DNA from: Thermococcus gammatolerans EJ3
GTDB lineage: Archaea; Methanobacteriota_B; Thermococci; Thermococcales; Thermococcaceae
NCBI RefSeq assembly: GCF_000022365.1
Contig: NC_012804.1
Location: forward strand, 1,178,001-1,242,000
Direction: 5' to 3'
Length of the DNA stretch: 64,000 nt
The notes below the pieces were generated by a model. That model was not told where the DNA came from. It worked only from the letters and a program-made list of their open reading frames with translations, and searched no databases. Positions 1 to 8,473 of this stretch are shown here, one piece after another. A program made the position numbers and the translations under genes. The first letter of the stretch is position 1; every line of letters starts with the position of its first letter.

Positions 1-28
1 CGGGAAGAATAGAATAGAGGAAAGAAGC

Positions 29-679
29 TCACTCGAGCTTCTTGTAGCAGAACCACCAGTCGTAGCACTCGATCTCGCCCTTGGCCTTGGCTTCCTCTCT
101 CTGCTTCTTCTCCTCGATGTTGCTGGCCGGCGGGATGATAACCTTGTCGCCGATGAGCTCGTTCTCGGGCCACTTGTGCGGAAGGGCAACGCCGTTCTCG
201 TCGCTGATCTTGAGGGCCTTGACGAGCCTGAGTATCTCGTCCCAGTCCCTCCCGACCTCGGCCGGGTAGTAGACTATCGCGCGAATGACGCCCTTGTCGT
301 CAACGACAAAGACCGCCCTGGCGGTAATGGTGGCACCGCTCGGAATCATGCCAAGCTTCTCGGCGAGCTCACCGCGGTCGTCTGCTATGATGGGGAACTC
401 AATCTCGACGCCGAGGTTCTCCTTAATCCACTCCATCCACTTGATGTGGCTGAAGACCTGGTCAACGCTGAGCCCGATCGGCTCGACGCCGAGCTCCCTG
501 AACTTGTCGAGCCTCTTCTGCATGGCGTAGAACTCGGTCGTACAGACCGGGGTGAAGTCAGCCGGGTGGCTGAAGAGTATGAACCACTTGCCCTGCTCGG
601 CGAAGTAGTCCGGGAGCTTTATCACTCCGTGGGTGGTCTTGACCTCAACCTCTGGGAACTTTTCTCCTATGACGACCAT
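29..679 (-). CDS. Peroxiredoxin (Prx6-like thioredoxin peroxidase)
   Basis: Reduces hydrogen peroxide and alkyl hydroperoxides with a cysteine thiol in the cytoplasm. The peroxidatic Cys46 lies in the PVCTTE motif of a thioredoxin fold. Two more cysteines near the C-terminus, Cys205 and Cys211, are spaced as in the archaeal Prx6-type enzymes of Aeropyrum and Pyrococcus, where one of them acts as the resolving cysteine. The length of 216 residues is normal for the family. The start at 679 has a GAGGTGATG-type ribosome site just upstream. The gene is alone on its strand, with a strong BRE/TATA about 60 bases upstream. Confidence in family is high; the electron donor cannot be read from the sequence. 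Confidence 0.95.
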   Translation of the reverse strand: MVVIGEKFPEVEVKTTHGVIKLPDYFAEQGKWFILFSHPADFTPVCTTEFYAMQKRLDKFRELGVEPIGLSVDQVFSHIKWMEWIKENLGVEIEFPIIADDRGELAEKLGMIPSGATITARAVFVVDDKGVIRAIVYYPAEVGRDWDEILRLVKALKISDENGVALPHKWPENELIGDKVIIPPASNIEEKKQREEAKAKGEIECYDWWFCYKKLE

Positions 680-734
680 CTTTCATCACCTCTTCATTTT
701 TCTGTGTCGTCTTCACTATAAACCTCAGAGGTTC

Positions 735-752
735 GAATATATAAGCTTTTCG
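735..752 (-). promoter_or_regulatory. BRE/TATA promoter of the peroxiredoxin gene
   Basis: On the minus strand the sequence reads GAAAAGCTTATATATTC, a near-ideal archaeal BRE plus TATA box, placed so that transcription would begin about 25-30 bases downstream and leave a leader holding the Shine-Dalgarno site. This fits a strongly expressed peroxiredoxin. No regulator site was recognised. Confidence 0.65.
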
Positions 753-1022
753 GTTCGTTTTTGGGAAAATTCTTGACGGATAACCAGCGGTCTTTTAAAC
801 CGCGTGGCGAGATGTACGGAGAATACTGAAATTGATCGTCACTGTATAAAACACGCCAATTTATCTTTGTCAAAATTGGAAACTGGGGAGCCCCCATTCG
901 CCTTTAATTTTTCTAACATCGATCCACGTTGAACGACTTGTGGGCTGTTATTGGTATTCAGATTTTCCTGATCCGGAGCATTCCTCCTTTGGGTCTCACT
1001 CTCAGGCATCTTTCGTTAGAAT
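753..1022. other. Intergenic region without a supported gene
   Basis: This AT-rich stretch lies between the divergent peroxiredoxin and riboflavin operons. The open frames in it are short, lack ribosome sites and have no recognisable protein character. I see nothing in it beyond the promoter elements at its two ends. Confidence 0.5.
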
Positions 1023-1068
1023 GTTCCAAAAACGGAACAAATTCTTTTAAGATTTGGAACAAAGGTTC
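1023..1068 (+). promoter_or_regulatory. Riboflavin operon promoter with palindromic candidate operator
   Basis: A palindrome GTTCC-N6-GGAAC occupies 1023-1038. It is followed by a TATA-like TTCTTTTAAG at 1042-1051 and by a further GGAAC/GGTTC pair at 1056-1068. The TATA lies only about 25 bases before the ribD ATG, so the mRNA is probably leaderless or nearly so. A repressor bound at the palindrome would overlap the BRE. The archaeal riboflavin regulator RbkR is the obvious candidate, but that is inference. Confidence 0.5.
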
Positions 1069-1072
1069 AACC

Positions 1073-2155
1073 ATGAGCAACGAAGATGAGAGGTTCATGC
1101 GGCTGGCGCTCGAGCTGGCGAAGCGCGGTGAAGGCTGGGTGAACCCAAACCCCATGGTCGGGGCGGTCATCGTGAAAGACGGTAAAGTCATCGGCGTCGG
1201 CTGGCACAAGCGCTTCGGCGAGAAGCACGCCGAGGTTAACGCCATAGAGGACGCGAAAAGAAAGGGGCATGACGTCAGGGGTGCCACGATGTACGTAACG
1301 CTTGAACCCTGCTCCCACTGGGGGAAGCAGCCGCCCTGCGCCGACAGGATAATCAGGGAAGGCTTCAAGAGGGTTGTAGTTGCGATGGTGGATCCAAACC
1401 CGCTAGTCTCGGGTAGGGGAATCGAGAAGATGAAAAAGGCTGGAATAGAGGTTGAGGTGGGGGTTCTCGAAGACGAGGCGAGAAAGTTAAACGAGATTTT
1501 CATTAAATACGTGACGAAGAAAATGCCTTTCGTTTCAATCAAGCTCGCCTTAACCCTTGACGGGTTCATAGCCACTGAAACAGGCTCCTCCCAGTGGATA
1601 ACCGGAGAAAAGGCGAGGCAAAAGGTTCAGGAGCTCAGGAGGAGGCACATGGCAATAATGGTCGGCTCTGGAACGGTCTTGGCTGACAATCCGAGGCTCA
1701 ACTGCAGGCTGGAGAACTGCCCCGAGAAGATCAAGGTAATCCTCGATCGCTCCGGCAGAGTTGCAAAAGCCATCAGGGAGGGCAGAAAGTTCCGTCTTTT
1801 TGAAGACGGCAGGGTCATCTTTTTCACGGAAAAACCTGAGCTCTTCGAGGGAATAGCTGAAGCCTACCCGATAACCGAGCCGGGAGAAATCCTGAGGAAA
1901 CTTGGCGAGCTCGGCATCGACAGTGTCCTCATTGAGGGTGGAAGGATAACCTGCCAGTTTTTAAGCCATGCCGACAAGTTCTACCTCTTCTACGGGCCCA
2001 AGCTCTTTGGGAATGGAATAAAGCCCTTCGAGTGCCTTAAAGTTGAGGACGCGAACGAGGCCCCCGTCTTGAGGATTGACTCAATAGAGAGGCTCGGCAA
2101 GAGCTTCCTCGTAACCGCTTACCCCGGTGGTGGAGATGTTCAGCGGGATCGTTGA
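1073..2155 (+). CDS. ribD: Riboflavin biosynthesis deaminase/reductase RibD
   Basis: Bifunctional enzyme of riboflavin synthesis: the N-terminal domain deaminates the pyrimidine amine and the C-terminal domain reduces its ribosyl side chain. The zinc site of the cytidine-deaminase fold is visible as HAE (His52, catalytic Glu54) and PCSHWGKQPPC (Cys80, Cys89). From about residue 145 the sequence becomes the RibD reductase domain, with SIKLALTLDGFIA at its start. The frame is open further upstream to 929, but family alignment and the promoter position favour the ATG at 1073, giving 360 residues. It is the first gene of the operon and overlaps ribE by 20 bases. Confidence 0.95.
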   Translation: MSNEDERFMRLALELAKRGEGWVNPNPMVGAVIVKDGKVIGVGWHKRFGEKHAEVNAIEDAKRKGHDVRGATMYVTLEPCSHWGKQPPCADRIIREGFKRVVVAMVDPNPLVSGRGIEKMKKAGIEVEVGVLEDEARKLNEIFIKYVTKKMPFVSIKLALTLDGFIATETGSSQWITGEKARQKVQELRRRHMAIMVGSGTVLADNPRLNCRLENCPEKIKVILDRSGRVAKAIREGRKFRLFEDGRVIFFTEKPELFEGIAEAYPITEPGEILRKLGELGIDSVLIEGGRITCQFLSHADKFYLFYGPKLFGNGIKPFECLKVEDANEAPVLRIDSIERLGKSFLVTAYPGGGDVQRDR

Positions 2156-2693
2156 AGGAACGGGAAAGGCCCGATACTCCGCAGGAAAGCTTTACGTAGA
2201 GCTCCCGTTCGAGGTCAAACCGGGTGACAGCGTCGCGGTGAACGGGGCCTGCTTAACCGTCGTCGAGTTCGATGGAAAAACGGCCGTCTTCGACGTCGGC
2301 GAGGAGACCCTAAAGCGGACAAACCTCAGGGAGGCAAGGCTCGTGAACCTTGAGAGGGCCCTGAAGCTTGGAGACAGACTTGACGGCCACATAGTTACGG
2401 GCCACGTGGACGGGACAATCAGGTTTATCACCGCGCGGAGGAGCGGGAACACCACCTGGATGGCCTTCGAGATGCCGCGCGAGAGGTGGGGAATAGCTGA
2501 GAAGGGCTCGATAGCGCTCAACGGCGTCTCCCTCACCGTTGCAAGGGTCGAAGCCAACCGCTTCTGGATCCAGGTGATTCCATACACGCTCGAGGTGACG
2601 AACCTCGGCCACCTTAGGCCTGGAGACAGGGTAAACTACGAGATTGACGTGCTGGCAAGGTATGTAAAGCGCATCATGGAGGCGGGAGTATGA
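2136..2693 (+). CDS. ribE: Riboflavin synthase, bacterial-type alpha subunit
   Basis: Dismutates two molecules of dimethylribityllumazine to riboflavin. Two tandem lumazine-binding halves are visible: one begins at MFSGIVEGTG and the second at the DGHIVTGHVDGT segment, which also carries the family signature. The ATG at 2136 inside the end of ribD has GGTGGTGGAG directly before it and gives 185 residues. Most archaea use an unrelated riboflavin synthase, so this bacterial-type enzyme marks the operon as the bacterial-like set known in Thermococcales. Confidence 0.94.
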   Translation: MFSGIVEGTGKARYSAGKLYVELPFEVKPGDSVAVNGACLTVVEFDGKTAVFDVGEETLKRTNLREARLVNLERALKLGDRLDGHIVTGHVDGTIRFITARRSGNTTWMAFEMPRERWGIAEKGSIALNGVSLTVARVEANRFWIQVIPYTLEVTNLGHLRPGDRVNYEIDVLARYVKRIMEAGV

Positions 2694-3850
2694 ACCTTGA
2701 AGAGCTGAGAAGGGCAATCCTTGAGGGAAAACCCGTCGTGCTGATAGATGACAGAAGAGAATTCGAGGCAGATTTGATTTATCCGGCCGAGATTGCCTCT
2801 GCCGAGGTAGTCAACTTCATGCTCTCGGCCAAAGGCCTGCTGTGCCTCACGATGGACATGGACGAAGCCTTAAAGAAGGGCTTCTTCCGCCTGCCGAGCA
2901 AGGAAGGTGAGACTAACTTTCTGATACCGGTCGATTATAAGGAGACATTCACAGGCATAACCGCTAAGGAGAGGGCTTTGACTGCAAGAAAGCTCGCCGA
3001 GGGATTGAGCGTTGAGGCCTTCCGTTACCCCGGGCATCTGCACCTCCTCGGCGGAATTGGACTCAACAGGCGTCGCGGCCACACCGAGAGCTCGCTTGAG
3101 CTCATGGAATTCCTCGGCTTCAAGCGCTATGCACTGATAATCGAGATCCTCGATGAAAAGGGCGACTCCCACAACCGCGAGTACGCGCTGGCTTTTGCTG
3201 AGAAGCACGGCCTACCCGTTATCACCACCGATGACGTCTGGAAGGAGTTCGTGAGGAGGAAGCAGCTGATTAGAGTTTACGCCAACGCGAGGCTCCCAAC
3301 GAAATACGGCGAGTTCAGGATTATAGCCTTCGAGAACGAGCTCGATTTCAAGGAGCACGTGGCCATAGTCAAGGAGCCCTACGGCGACGTTCCGCTCGTC
3401 AGGATTCATTCGAAGTGCCTCACCGGGGACACGCTGGCATCGCTCAAGTGCGACTGCGGAAGTCAATTGGCAAATTCACTCAGAATGATAGCGCAAGAGG
3501 GAGGAATACTGCTCTACATGGACCAGGAGGGGAGGGGAATAGGCCTGAAGGAGAAGATCAAGGCCTACGAGCTCCAGGATAAGGGCCTCGATACGGTGGA
3601 GGCAAACAAAGCTTTAGGATTTAAGGCCGACGAGAGGACTTACGAGGCGGCTTTCCAGATGCTTCGCGCGCTGGGCGTCTCAAAGGTCAGGCTTATAACC
3701 AACAACCCGGCGAAGGCGAAAGCTTTGGAGGAGTTAGGAATAGAGGTCGTCGAGGTAGTTCCCGCCCCTCCAGAGGTCACTGAATACAACAGGAACTATC
3801 TCAAGGTCAAGGTTGAGAAGCTCGGCCACAAGCTTCCATTTGAGGTTTAG
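2690..3850 (+). CDS. ribBA: Bifunctional DHBP synthase / GTP cyclohydrolase II
   Basis: Supplies both precursors of riboflavin: 3,4-dihydroxy-2-butanone 4-phosphate from ribulose 5-phosphate (residues 1 to about 195) and the pyrimidine from GTP (about 200-386). The N-terminal half has the [10 protein letters not shown] acidic motif and the RYPGH histidine motif. The C-terminal half has the cyclohydrolase zinc ligands Cys243, Cys254 and Cys256 in HSKCLTGD and KCDCG, spaced as in Escherichia coli RibA. Its ATG overlaps the ribE stop by four bases (ATGA), indicating translational coupling. Length fits a full fusion protein. Confidence 0.95.
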   Translation: MNLEELRRAILEGKPVVLIDDRREFEADLIYPAEIASAEVVNFMLSAKGLLCLTMDMDEALKKGFFRLPSKEGETNFLIPVDYKETFTGITAKERALTARKLAEGLSVEAFRYPGHLHLLGGIGLNRRRGHTESSLELMEFLGFKRYALIIEILDEKGDSHNREYALAFAEKHGLPVITTDDVWKEFVRRKQLIRVYANARLPTKYGEFRIIAFENELDFKEHVAIVKEPYGDVPLVRIHSKCLTGDTLASLKCDCGSQLANSLRMIAQEGGILLYMDQEGRGIGLKEKIKAYELQDKGLDTVEANKALGFKADERTYEAAFQMLRALGVSKVRLITNNPAKAKALEELGIEVVEVVPAPPEVTEYNRNYLKVKVEKLGHKLPFEV

Positions 3851-3861
3851 GGGGTGTGTTT

Positions 3862-4326
3862 ATGGAGGTAAGGACGGTTGAAGGCGGTTTTATAGGAAAA
3901 GGCCTGAGGATGGGCGTTGTAGTTGCCCGCTTCAACGATTTGCTCACCGGGGAGCTCCTGAAGGGTGCCCTCGACTGCTTCGAGAGGCATGGAGTCGAGG
4001 AAGTCGATGTTGTCAAAGTCCCCGGTTCTTTCGAGATCCCGCTCGTGGCGAAAAAAATGGCCGAGAGTGGCAGGTACGACGCGGTTTTAGCTCTGGGGGC
4101 GGTCGTGAGGGGAGAAACCAAGCACTTCGACCTGGTTGCCAACGAAGTTGCCAAAGGCGTTGCTAATGTCTCGCTCGACACTGGCGTTCCGGTCATCTTT
4201 GGAGTCATAACCGTCGAGGACGAACTGCAGGGCTTCAACAGGGCGGGAGTAAAGAGCAACAAGGGCTTCGAGTACGCGATGGCCGCTTTGGAGATGGCAG
4301 ACCTGATGAGAAAGATGGAGGAGTGA
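3862..4326 (+). CDS. ribH: Lumazine synthase (6,7-dimethyl-8-ribityllumazine synthase)
   Basis: Condenses the RibD product with DHBP to dimethylribityllumazine, the substrate of riboflavin synthase; members form pentamers or 60-meric capsids. Family motifs seen are VVARFN near the start, [21 protein letters not shown] with the catalytic histidine region, and PVIFGVIT. The ATG at 3862 is preceded by GGGGGTG, so the in-frame GTG two codons earlier is less likely; this gives 154 residues. It is the last gene of the riboflavin operon and ends against the convergent ferritin-like gene. Confidence 0.95.
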   Translation: MEVRTVEGGFIGKGLRMGVVVARFNDLLTGELLKGALDCFERHGVEEVDVVKVPGSFEIPLVAKKMAESGRYDAVLALGAVVRGETKHFDLVANEVAKGVANVSLDTGVPVIFGVITVEDELQGFNRAGVKSNKGFEYAMAALEMADLMRKMEE

Positions 4327-4830
4327 TCAGGCCTTTTTCTCCATTAACTTTTTGAGGAGTTTGAGCTCGCCTTCAAGGCGCTCGTAGTGGCTCTTCTCGA
4401 CCTTGGCGAGGGACTCGAAGAGGTCCCTTAGTTCCGGATCCTCGGTTTCCTTGGCGAGGCGATTGTAAACTTCCATGGCGAGCTTTTCACTTTCCATTGC
4501 AGCATGGAGGGCTTCTATTGCATCCTCGGCCCTTTCAAACCTGTCGAGCACTGGATAAACCTCAATCGGCGGGATCTCCGGGGCTTTCGGTTCCTTGCCG
4601 TAGGTCTTTCTGTATATCTCCCTCAGCCTTTCCCCGTGCTCCCTCGATTCTTTTGAGAGTGTCCAGAAGGTCTCCACGAGCGAATCCGGCAGTCCTAGGT
4701 TCTTCGCCCTCCTCGCGAGTTCTCCATACAGTTTGGCCTCCTCAAGCTCGCCCTCTATCCAGTAGGCGATGAGCGATTCCTTGTCGAGCTTTCTCAGCCG
4801 CTCAAGGGCAATCTCAACGGTGTCCAGCAT
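4327..4830 (-). CDS. Ferritin-like / rubrerythrin-family protein
   Basis: A 167-residue all-helical protein with the repeated Glu and ExxH pattern of ferritin-like diiron proteins: EGELEEAKLY and ESREHGERL in the first helical pair, then EKLAMEVY and EKSHYERL in the second. This suggests a four-helix bundle binding two metals, with a role in peroxide or iron handling, but the rubredoxin tail of true rubrerythrins is missing. The ATG at 4830 has GGTGG five bases before it; in-frame starts at 4842 and 4845 are possible. It is a single gene convergent with ribH. Confidence 0.75.
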   Translation of the reverse strand: MLDTVEIALERLRKLDKESLIAYWIEGELEEAKLYGELARRAKNLGLPDSLVETFWTLSKESREHGERLREIYRKTYGKEPKAPEIPPIEVYPVLDRFERAEDAIEALHAAMESEKLAMEVYNRLAKETEDPELRDLFESLAKVEKSHYERLEGELKLLKKLMEKKA

Positions 4831-4877
4831 AACCGCCACCATCAAAATTTCACCGGATGGTTAATTAGCCTTCCGGT

Positions 4878-4906
4878 GTTCGAAGACCCGGCTAAGGATG
4901 TTATAA
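4878..4906 (+). promoter_or_regulatory. Shared promoter/operator block, copy 1 (mscS-archaeosortase operon)
   Basis: The block reads GTTCGAAGA, five bases, then CTAAGGAT, G, TTATAA. The last part is the BRE/TATA, 54 bases before the mscS start. The same block recurs at 10170-10198 with 25 of 29 positions identical, upstream of the secreted protein gene. Such conservation in otherwise unrelated intergenic DNA points to a common regulator binding just upstream of TATA. Confidence 0.7.
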
Positions 4907-4959
4907 GGGTAGGAAACTCTTAAAGCTCCGTACTCAAAACTCTTAGAGGTGTTGCGGTT

Positions 4960-5769
4960 ATGGAGATGGACAAACCCCTGCCCTACGTGGGGGTGACCCC
5001 CCTGCAGATGGCTACTACGGTAGCGATTCTTGTGATAGGGTGGGTGGTAACAAAGATACTCGTCGGTACCTTCAAGAGGGGATTGAAGAAGACCAAGCTT
5101 CCAGAGCTAGTTGTGGAGTTCCTCAGCAGGTTTCTGAGCGCGCTCCTGTACGTTGCGGTGATCCTTCTCGCGGTCAGCGCCCTGGGAATAGGTGTTGGCT
5201 CGGTCGTTCTGAGCATCTCCGCTGTGATCGGCCTGATCCTCGGCTTTGGAATGCAGGACACTCTAACCAACCTGGCGGCTGGAGTGTGGATAACCGCTCT
5301 GAGACCCTTCGATAAAGGAGACGTTGTCACCGTTGCCGGCCAGACAGGGAAGGTAAACGCCGTTGGGATCATGAGCACCGAGCTCTTAACCCCTGACAAC
5401 ACGCTCATAACGATACCCAACAAGCTCGTCTGGGGAAGCGTCATAACGAACTACACGAGAATGCCAACGAGAAGGGTCAGCGTTGATGTCGGCGTTGCCT
5501 ACGGGACAGATCTTGACAGGGCCATAAAGATCGCGATGGACATTATGAAGGGTCACCCGAAGGTGCTGAACGATCCGGAACCAAGCGTCGTCATAACGGC
5601 CCTCGCGGACTCCTCGATAAACCTCCAGCTCAGGGCGTGGACGAAAACCGAGGACTACTGGGCCGTCAAGGGCGACCTCACTAGGGCAATCTACGAGACC
5701 TACATGAAGGAGGGCATCGAGATACCGTTCCCGCAGATGGACGTGCACATAAAGGAAATGCCGAGGTAA
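4960..5769 (+). CDS. mscS: Small-conductance mechanosensitive ion channel (MscS family)
   Basis: Membrane channel that opens under membrane tension and releases osmolytes. Three hydrophobic segments lie at roughly residues 14-36, 55-77 and 82-105; the third contains the glycine/alanine-rich pore helix and GFGMQDTLTNLAAG, typical of MscS TM3. The cytoplasmic beta domain follows with FDKGDVV and the IPNKLVWGSVI region. At 269 residues it is a standard short MscS. It is the first gene behind the shared promoter block and is separated by only 14 bases from the regulator gene, so it appears to be cotranscribed with the polysaccharide/archaeosortase genes. Confidence 0.9.
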   Translation: MEMDKPLPYVGVTPLQMATTVAILVIGWVVTKILVGTFKRGLKKTKLPELVVEFLSRFLSALLYVAVILLAVSALGIGVGSVVLSISAVIGLILGFGMQDTLTNLAAGVWITALRPFDKGDVVTVAGQTGKVNAVGIMSTELLTPDNTLITIPNKLVWGSVITNYTRMPTRRVSVDVGVAYGTDLDRAIKIAMDIMKGHPKVLNDPEPSVVITALADSSINLQLRAWTKTEDYWAVKGDLTRAIYETYMKEGIEIPFPQMDVHIKEMPR

Positions 5770-5783
5770 AAGGTGACTTTCAA

Positions 5784-7121
5784 ATGGCAGTGGGAAGGGA
5801 TCTCAGGCTGCTTGCGGCCTTTCTCTTTCTCGCCCTTTTATCCCAGCTCCCTCTCCATTCAGCTTCGCCAGGTGAAAAGGCTAAGATACTGGTCGTCTGC
5901 AGCGATCCGGAGGATGTTATGTTCGCCAACACCCTTGGAGCCGAAGGCAACTTCACCGTTGACGTCCTCTATCTCGGCAGGGATCTCCCTGACGACCGTT
6001 CCCTGCTGTCGAATGAGTTATACCTAATCAAATACGATGAAATATGGATCCCAGACCTCAACTCCGAATGGACGTATGGTGGAAGGTTAACCAGAGATGA
6101 AATCGCCGCTCTGGGGGAGTACGTCAAGAGAGGTGGGATCCTAGTTCTGGGACTGAACACGTACACGCAGAGCTGGAGCAGGACTTTTGAAAGGATAACA
6201 GGGAGTCGGCTCATGCGGGTTGAGAAACCAAAAAAGACGAGTGAAGAGTGGGATCTGGTATTCAAGGGTAAAGTTTATCCCTATAATGCCACGTACCAAG
6301 TTGCCATTGTGAGTCCATACCGGGCCCAGGTTCTCGCCCAGTACTCCAACGGTCTTCCAGCGATAACACTTTCCCGCTATGGGCGGGGGGTAGGGGTTCT
6401 AATGACGTTCAACCCCGTTAAGGAGCTCGTCGAGTACAACCCTACTATCATCGACGTTTACGTTTATCTTGCCACCACCGTCCTTTCGGAGCGCTCTGGA
6501 AAGCCTGAAATCCCGCTTTATGAAGCTCTTATTATTAAGCTGGAGAGAACGTTCCTTCATCCTATCTTTCTCGGTGTGCTGATTTTAGTGGTGCTTGAGA
6601 TACTAGCGTATCTGGGCTTTGTTCCCTTCAGTGTTACGGTTATCTCTGCCATCCCCTTCCTGCCCTTCTCAGAGTTTTTACTGAGGAAAGAACCTTATTC
6701 CACAACCCTGGAGACCGTGAGAATGCTCAGGGGCGTAACCCTTACGAACCTAGCAGGTGAAATCGGGAAAACTCCCAGACGACTTAAGTTTCCTCTGGCG
6801 GTTCTCTTTCTCAAAAGGCAGATCAGCCTTATCGACCTTTCTTCCCTTGGTTTCAATGATACTTTGGTAGTTCTCCGGGGTCTTGAGGCGGAGGGTGTTG
6901 CGGCCTGGGCAATTGAAGTTTATCCCAAGATGATGGAGAAGATAGCCAACAACCCGGGAATCGGTGTGATAGACCTCGCACGTCAGGTGAACATGCCGCC
7001 CTACGACGTTCTTCGGCTCCTTAGAGAGCTCTCACGCTATGGGGTGGTTGAGCTCAGGAAGATAGTCGTCGATTACGAGGTCTATCCGATGAGAGCTCTC
7101 CTGAGGTGGTTTGAGGCATGA
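5784..7121 (+). CDS. Membrane-anchored winged-helix regulator 1 with extracytoplasmic domain
   Basis: I do not recognise a named family. The 445-residue protein begins with a signal peptide (hydrophobic residues about 8-25), followed by an extracytoplasmic alpha/beta domain up to about residue 245 that looks like a Rossmann or glutamine-amidotransferase-like fold (AKILVVCSDPEDV, GGILVLGLNTYTQSW). Hydrophobic membrane segments lie at about 258-295. The cytoplasmic tail carries two helix-turn-helix-like units, around TLTNLAGEIGKTPRR and VIDLARQVNMPPYDVLRLLREL. This is the layout of a one-component membrane regulator. A paralogue of the same design is encoded two genes downstream. It overlaps the glycosyltransferase gene by four bases. 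Confidence 0.7.
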   Translation: MAVGRDLRLLAAFLFLALLSQLPLHSASPGEKAKILVVCSDPEDVMFANTLGAEGNFTVDVLYLGRDLPDDRSLLSNELYLIKYDEIWIPDLNSEWTYGGRLTRDEIAALGEYVKRGGILVLGLNTYTQSWSRTFERITGSRLMRVEKPKKTSEEWDLVFKGKVYPYNATYQVAIVSPYRAQVLAQYSNGLPAITLSRYGRGVGVLMTFNPVKELVEYNPTIIDVYVYLATTVLSERSGKPEIPLYEALIIKLERTFLHPIFLGVLILVVLEILAYLGFVPFSVTVISAIPFLPFSEFLLRKEPYSTTLETVRMLRGVTLTNLAGEIGKTPRRLKFPLAVLFLKRQISLIDLSSLGFNDTLVVLRGLEAEGVAAWAIEVYPKMMEKIANNPGIGVIDLARQVNMPPYDVLRLLRELSRYGVVELRKIVVDYEVYPMRALLRWFEA

Positions 7122-8473
7122 GACGAAAACTGGTGTCCTACTTCTCCGCCCTCGTCGTTGCAAGCTACATTGTGTACATTGATTACCTCTTCGTCCAGGA
7201 GGCCGTGTGGAAAGTTATCTCGCTTCTTTTTCAGGGTGTCCCCAGGTATCCGGTCTATGCCTTTGTCAGGTATCTCTTCTACTTGACGGGGGCATTCGTT
7301 ATCTTGATATATGCAGCCTATTTCATTTTCTACCTCCACTTCAGAGAAAACGAGGGGTCAAAGCCAAATCCCCGCTTTTTTCCCAAGGTCTCCTTGGTAA
7401 TACCGGCCCACAACGAAGCCATGAACATCGAGCGTCTAATAGAGAGCATTCAGTATCAGGACTATCCCTTTGAGTGTTACGAGGTTATACTCGTAGACGA
7501 CGGTAGCGTTGATGGCACGCCCGAAATAGCTGAGAGGTATGGAATTAGGGTGATCCGCCACGAGAGAAACATGGGAAAAGCCAAAGCCCTCGAAACCGGG
7601 ATAAAAGCGGCTAAAGGGGACGTTATCATAACACTGGACGCTGATTCTTACTTTGCTGACGGTTCTTCTCTGAGGAACATCGTGGAGAACCTGTTCAGTA
7701 GGCCCTTCGTGGGAGTTTCCACCGGGGCGATTAGAATTGACGTCAGAAGTGGGAAGTTGATAGAGAAGTTTCAAGTAATCGAGTACCTACACTCCTTTGA
7801 AGTTGGGAGAAGAGTCCAAGGCTACCTTGACTGGCTTCTCGTAGTTCCCGGGGCCTTTTCAGCCTTTAAAGGATACCTAATAAAATCCCTTCCCGCGATA
7901 CCTAGGGACACGCTGGCCGAGGACTTTGAACTTGCCATGATAACGTATCGGGCCGGACTGACTTCAAACTTCGAGCCAAAGGCTGCAGTCTACACGGAGC
8001 CAGCAACTTCGTGGAGGGAGCTCTACAGGCAGAGGATAAGGTGGTATTACGGGGGTCTTCAGGTTATGGCCAAGTATCATGACATGATAATGAACAGGAA
8101 ATACGGGGAGAAGGGGCTTTTTCTATTCTTCCACATGATTCTCTTGGAGTACATCCTTCCGGTTCTGCAGGTGTTCGGTATAGTGGCGTTCCCCCTCATA
8201 ATGCTAGTTCATAACTTTCTCGGCCTGGAAATACTCGACATAACGCTGCCCTTCCCCCTTATGATGGCTGTCTTTCTCCTCGTTCTTTTCCTCCAGTATC
8301 TCCCGGGGGTCCTGATGAGCGGCATTGCAATGGCCATTGAAAGAAACCCCAGAACAGCCCTCGGGTATCTCCCCGTGATATTTCTTTACTATCCCATCTA
8401 CAACCCCCTTCTCTCGCTGGCAAAAATAGACGCAATGCTGAGGTTTCTCCGGGGGGTGGTTCAGTCATGGTAA
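7118..8473 (+). CDS. Processive family 2 glycosyltransferase (polysaccharide synthase type)
   Basis: Membrane enzyme that probably polymerises a surface polysaccharide. Two N-terminal membrane segments (about residues 8-30 and 50-75) precede the GT-A domain with the motifs VIPAHNEA, VDDGS (about 127), DADS (about 174), EDFELA and QRIRW (about 305). These are the D, DxD, ED and QxxRW signatures of cellulose, hyaluronan and poly-N-acetylglucosamine synthases. At least three more membrane helices follow. At 451 residues it matches PgaC/IcaA-like synthases. It is tightly coupled to regulators on both sides (4- and 7-base overlaps). The sugar made is unknown. Confidence 0.85.
   Translation: MRRKLVSYFSALVVASYIVYIDYLFVQEAVWKVISLLFQGVPRYPVYAFVRYLFYLTGAFVILIYAAYFIFYLHFRENEGSKPNPRFFPKVSLVIPAHNEAMNIERLIESIQYQDYPFECYEVILVDDGSVDGTPEIAERYGIRVIRHERNMGKAKALETGIKAAKGDVIITLDADSYFADGSSLRNIVENLFSRPFVGVSTGAIRIDVRSGKLIEKFQVIEYLHSFEVGRRVQGYLDWLLVVPGAFSAFKGYLIKSLPAIPRDTLAEDFELAMITYRAGLTSNFEPKAAVYTEPATSWRELYRQRIRWYYGGLQVMAKYHDMIMNRKYGEKGLFLFFHMILLEYILPVLQVFGIVAFPLIMLVHNFLGLEILDITLPFPLMMAVFLLVLFLQYLPGVLMSGIAMAIERNPRTALGYLPVIFLYYPIYNPLLSLAKIDAMLRFLRGVVQSW

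Noticed and set aside
176-721. Long open frame opposite the peroxiredoxin gene
   Set aside because: It mirrors the codon structure of the peroxiredoxin on the other strand and has no protein motif or ribosome site.
694-897. 67-codon frame upstream of the peroxiredoxin
   Set aside because: It runs through the strong BRE/TATA of that gene, lacks a ribosome site and has no recognisable composition.
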